DNA of 64,000 bases from Candidatus Saccharibacteria bacterium oral taxon 488 (GTDB lineage: Bacteria; Patescibacteriota; Saccharimonadia; Saccharimonadales; Saccharimonadaceae). The stretch spans positions 744,001 through 808,000 of the forward strand of contig CP040001.1 of the NCBI GenBank assembly GCA_013100825.1, in the 5' to 3' direction. Below, one piece after another: positions 63,939-64,000 of the stretch (position 1 is the first letter of the stretch; each line of letters begins with the position of its first letter). The notes under the pieces are model-generated. The model was not told the origin of the DNA. It saw only the letters and a list, made by a program, of their open reading frames with translations, and searched no databases. Position numbers and translations under genes: made by a program.

Positions 63939-64000
63939 CAAACCCCTCCTTCGACCCCTAAGAAATCGATAATATCATCAAACATCTTACGATGAATACA
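63938..64000 (-). CDS. 3' end of the gene upstream of the helicase
   Basis: Twenty codons and a TGA are open to the window edge (ending KMFDDIIDFLGVEGGV). GAAGGAGG inside it serves the helicase ATG. In Hachiman and AbpAB loci the partner of the helicase is a DUF1837 protein; whether this is one cannot be told from 20 residues. Confidence 0.6.
   Translation of the reverse strand, partial: CIHRKMFDDIIDFLGVEGGV

Overview
The window reads like a compact, nearly gapless chromosome of a host-associated Candidatus Saccharibacteria (TM7 / Patescibacteria) bacterium. This is inferred from gene content: an arginine deiminase operon of the kind reported from oral Saccharibacteria, class I (archaeal-type) LysRS, many short uncharacterised membrane proteins, a type IV pilin, peptidoglycan genes (murC, murJ), ftsH, recA and recX, and no biosynthetic pathways in 64 kb. 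UGA acts as stop throughout, so this is not a UGA-recoding Gracilibacteria/Absconditabacteria genome. I see no rRNA, CRISPR array, prophage or insertion sequence, and no gene-free stretch over 300 bases.

Layout. 1-4.9 kb: ATP-grasp peptide-ligase neighbourhood (RimK, a retropepsin-like partner, a decayed cyanophycin-synthetase-like ligase) with DUF192 and a DUF1704 metallopeptidase. 4.9-11 kb: heat-shock regulon (dnaJ; hrcA, a 49-codon membrane protein, grpE, dnaK) with four CIRCE operators. 11-27 kb: a long minus-strand run tilS-ftsH-murJ-lepA(N) ... lepA(C)-nucleotidase, gmk. EF4/LepA is encoded in two halves about 6 kb apart, and the N-terminal half also carries an in-frame 93-bp palindromic insertion. 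The DNA between the halves holds lineage-specific or decaying genes. 27-35 kb: three tRNAs, all with anticodon CAT (elongator Met, initiator fMet, probable lysidine-modified Ile), among small unknown proteins, FtsB-like and a disulfide-less flavoprotein. 35-52 kb: murC, recX, recA, pilin, two CorA-like channels, an MFS exporter, class I lysS, an ABC-2 exporter and a CHAP hydrolase. 52-57 kb: arcA-arcB-arcD-arcC. 57-61 kb: VanZ-RDD protein, TylF-like methyltransferase, and a candidate graspetide RiPP cassette (ATP-grasp ligase plus 36-residue precursor followed by a strong hairpin). 61-64 kb: an AT-rich SF2 helicase coupled to a gene cut by the window edge, probably an antiphage module.

Regulation. 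For more than 20 genes a -10 box, often with an extended TG, lies 6-8 bases before the start codon. Much of the transcriptome therefore looks leaderless; Shine-Dalgarno sites mark mainly operon-internal genes. Several annotated starts below were chosen by this rule.

Sequence quality. Several genes are broken by one-base shifts in short homopolymers, so some 'pseudogenes' could be consensus errors.
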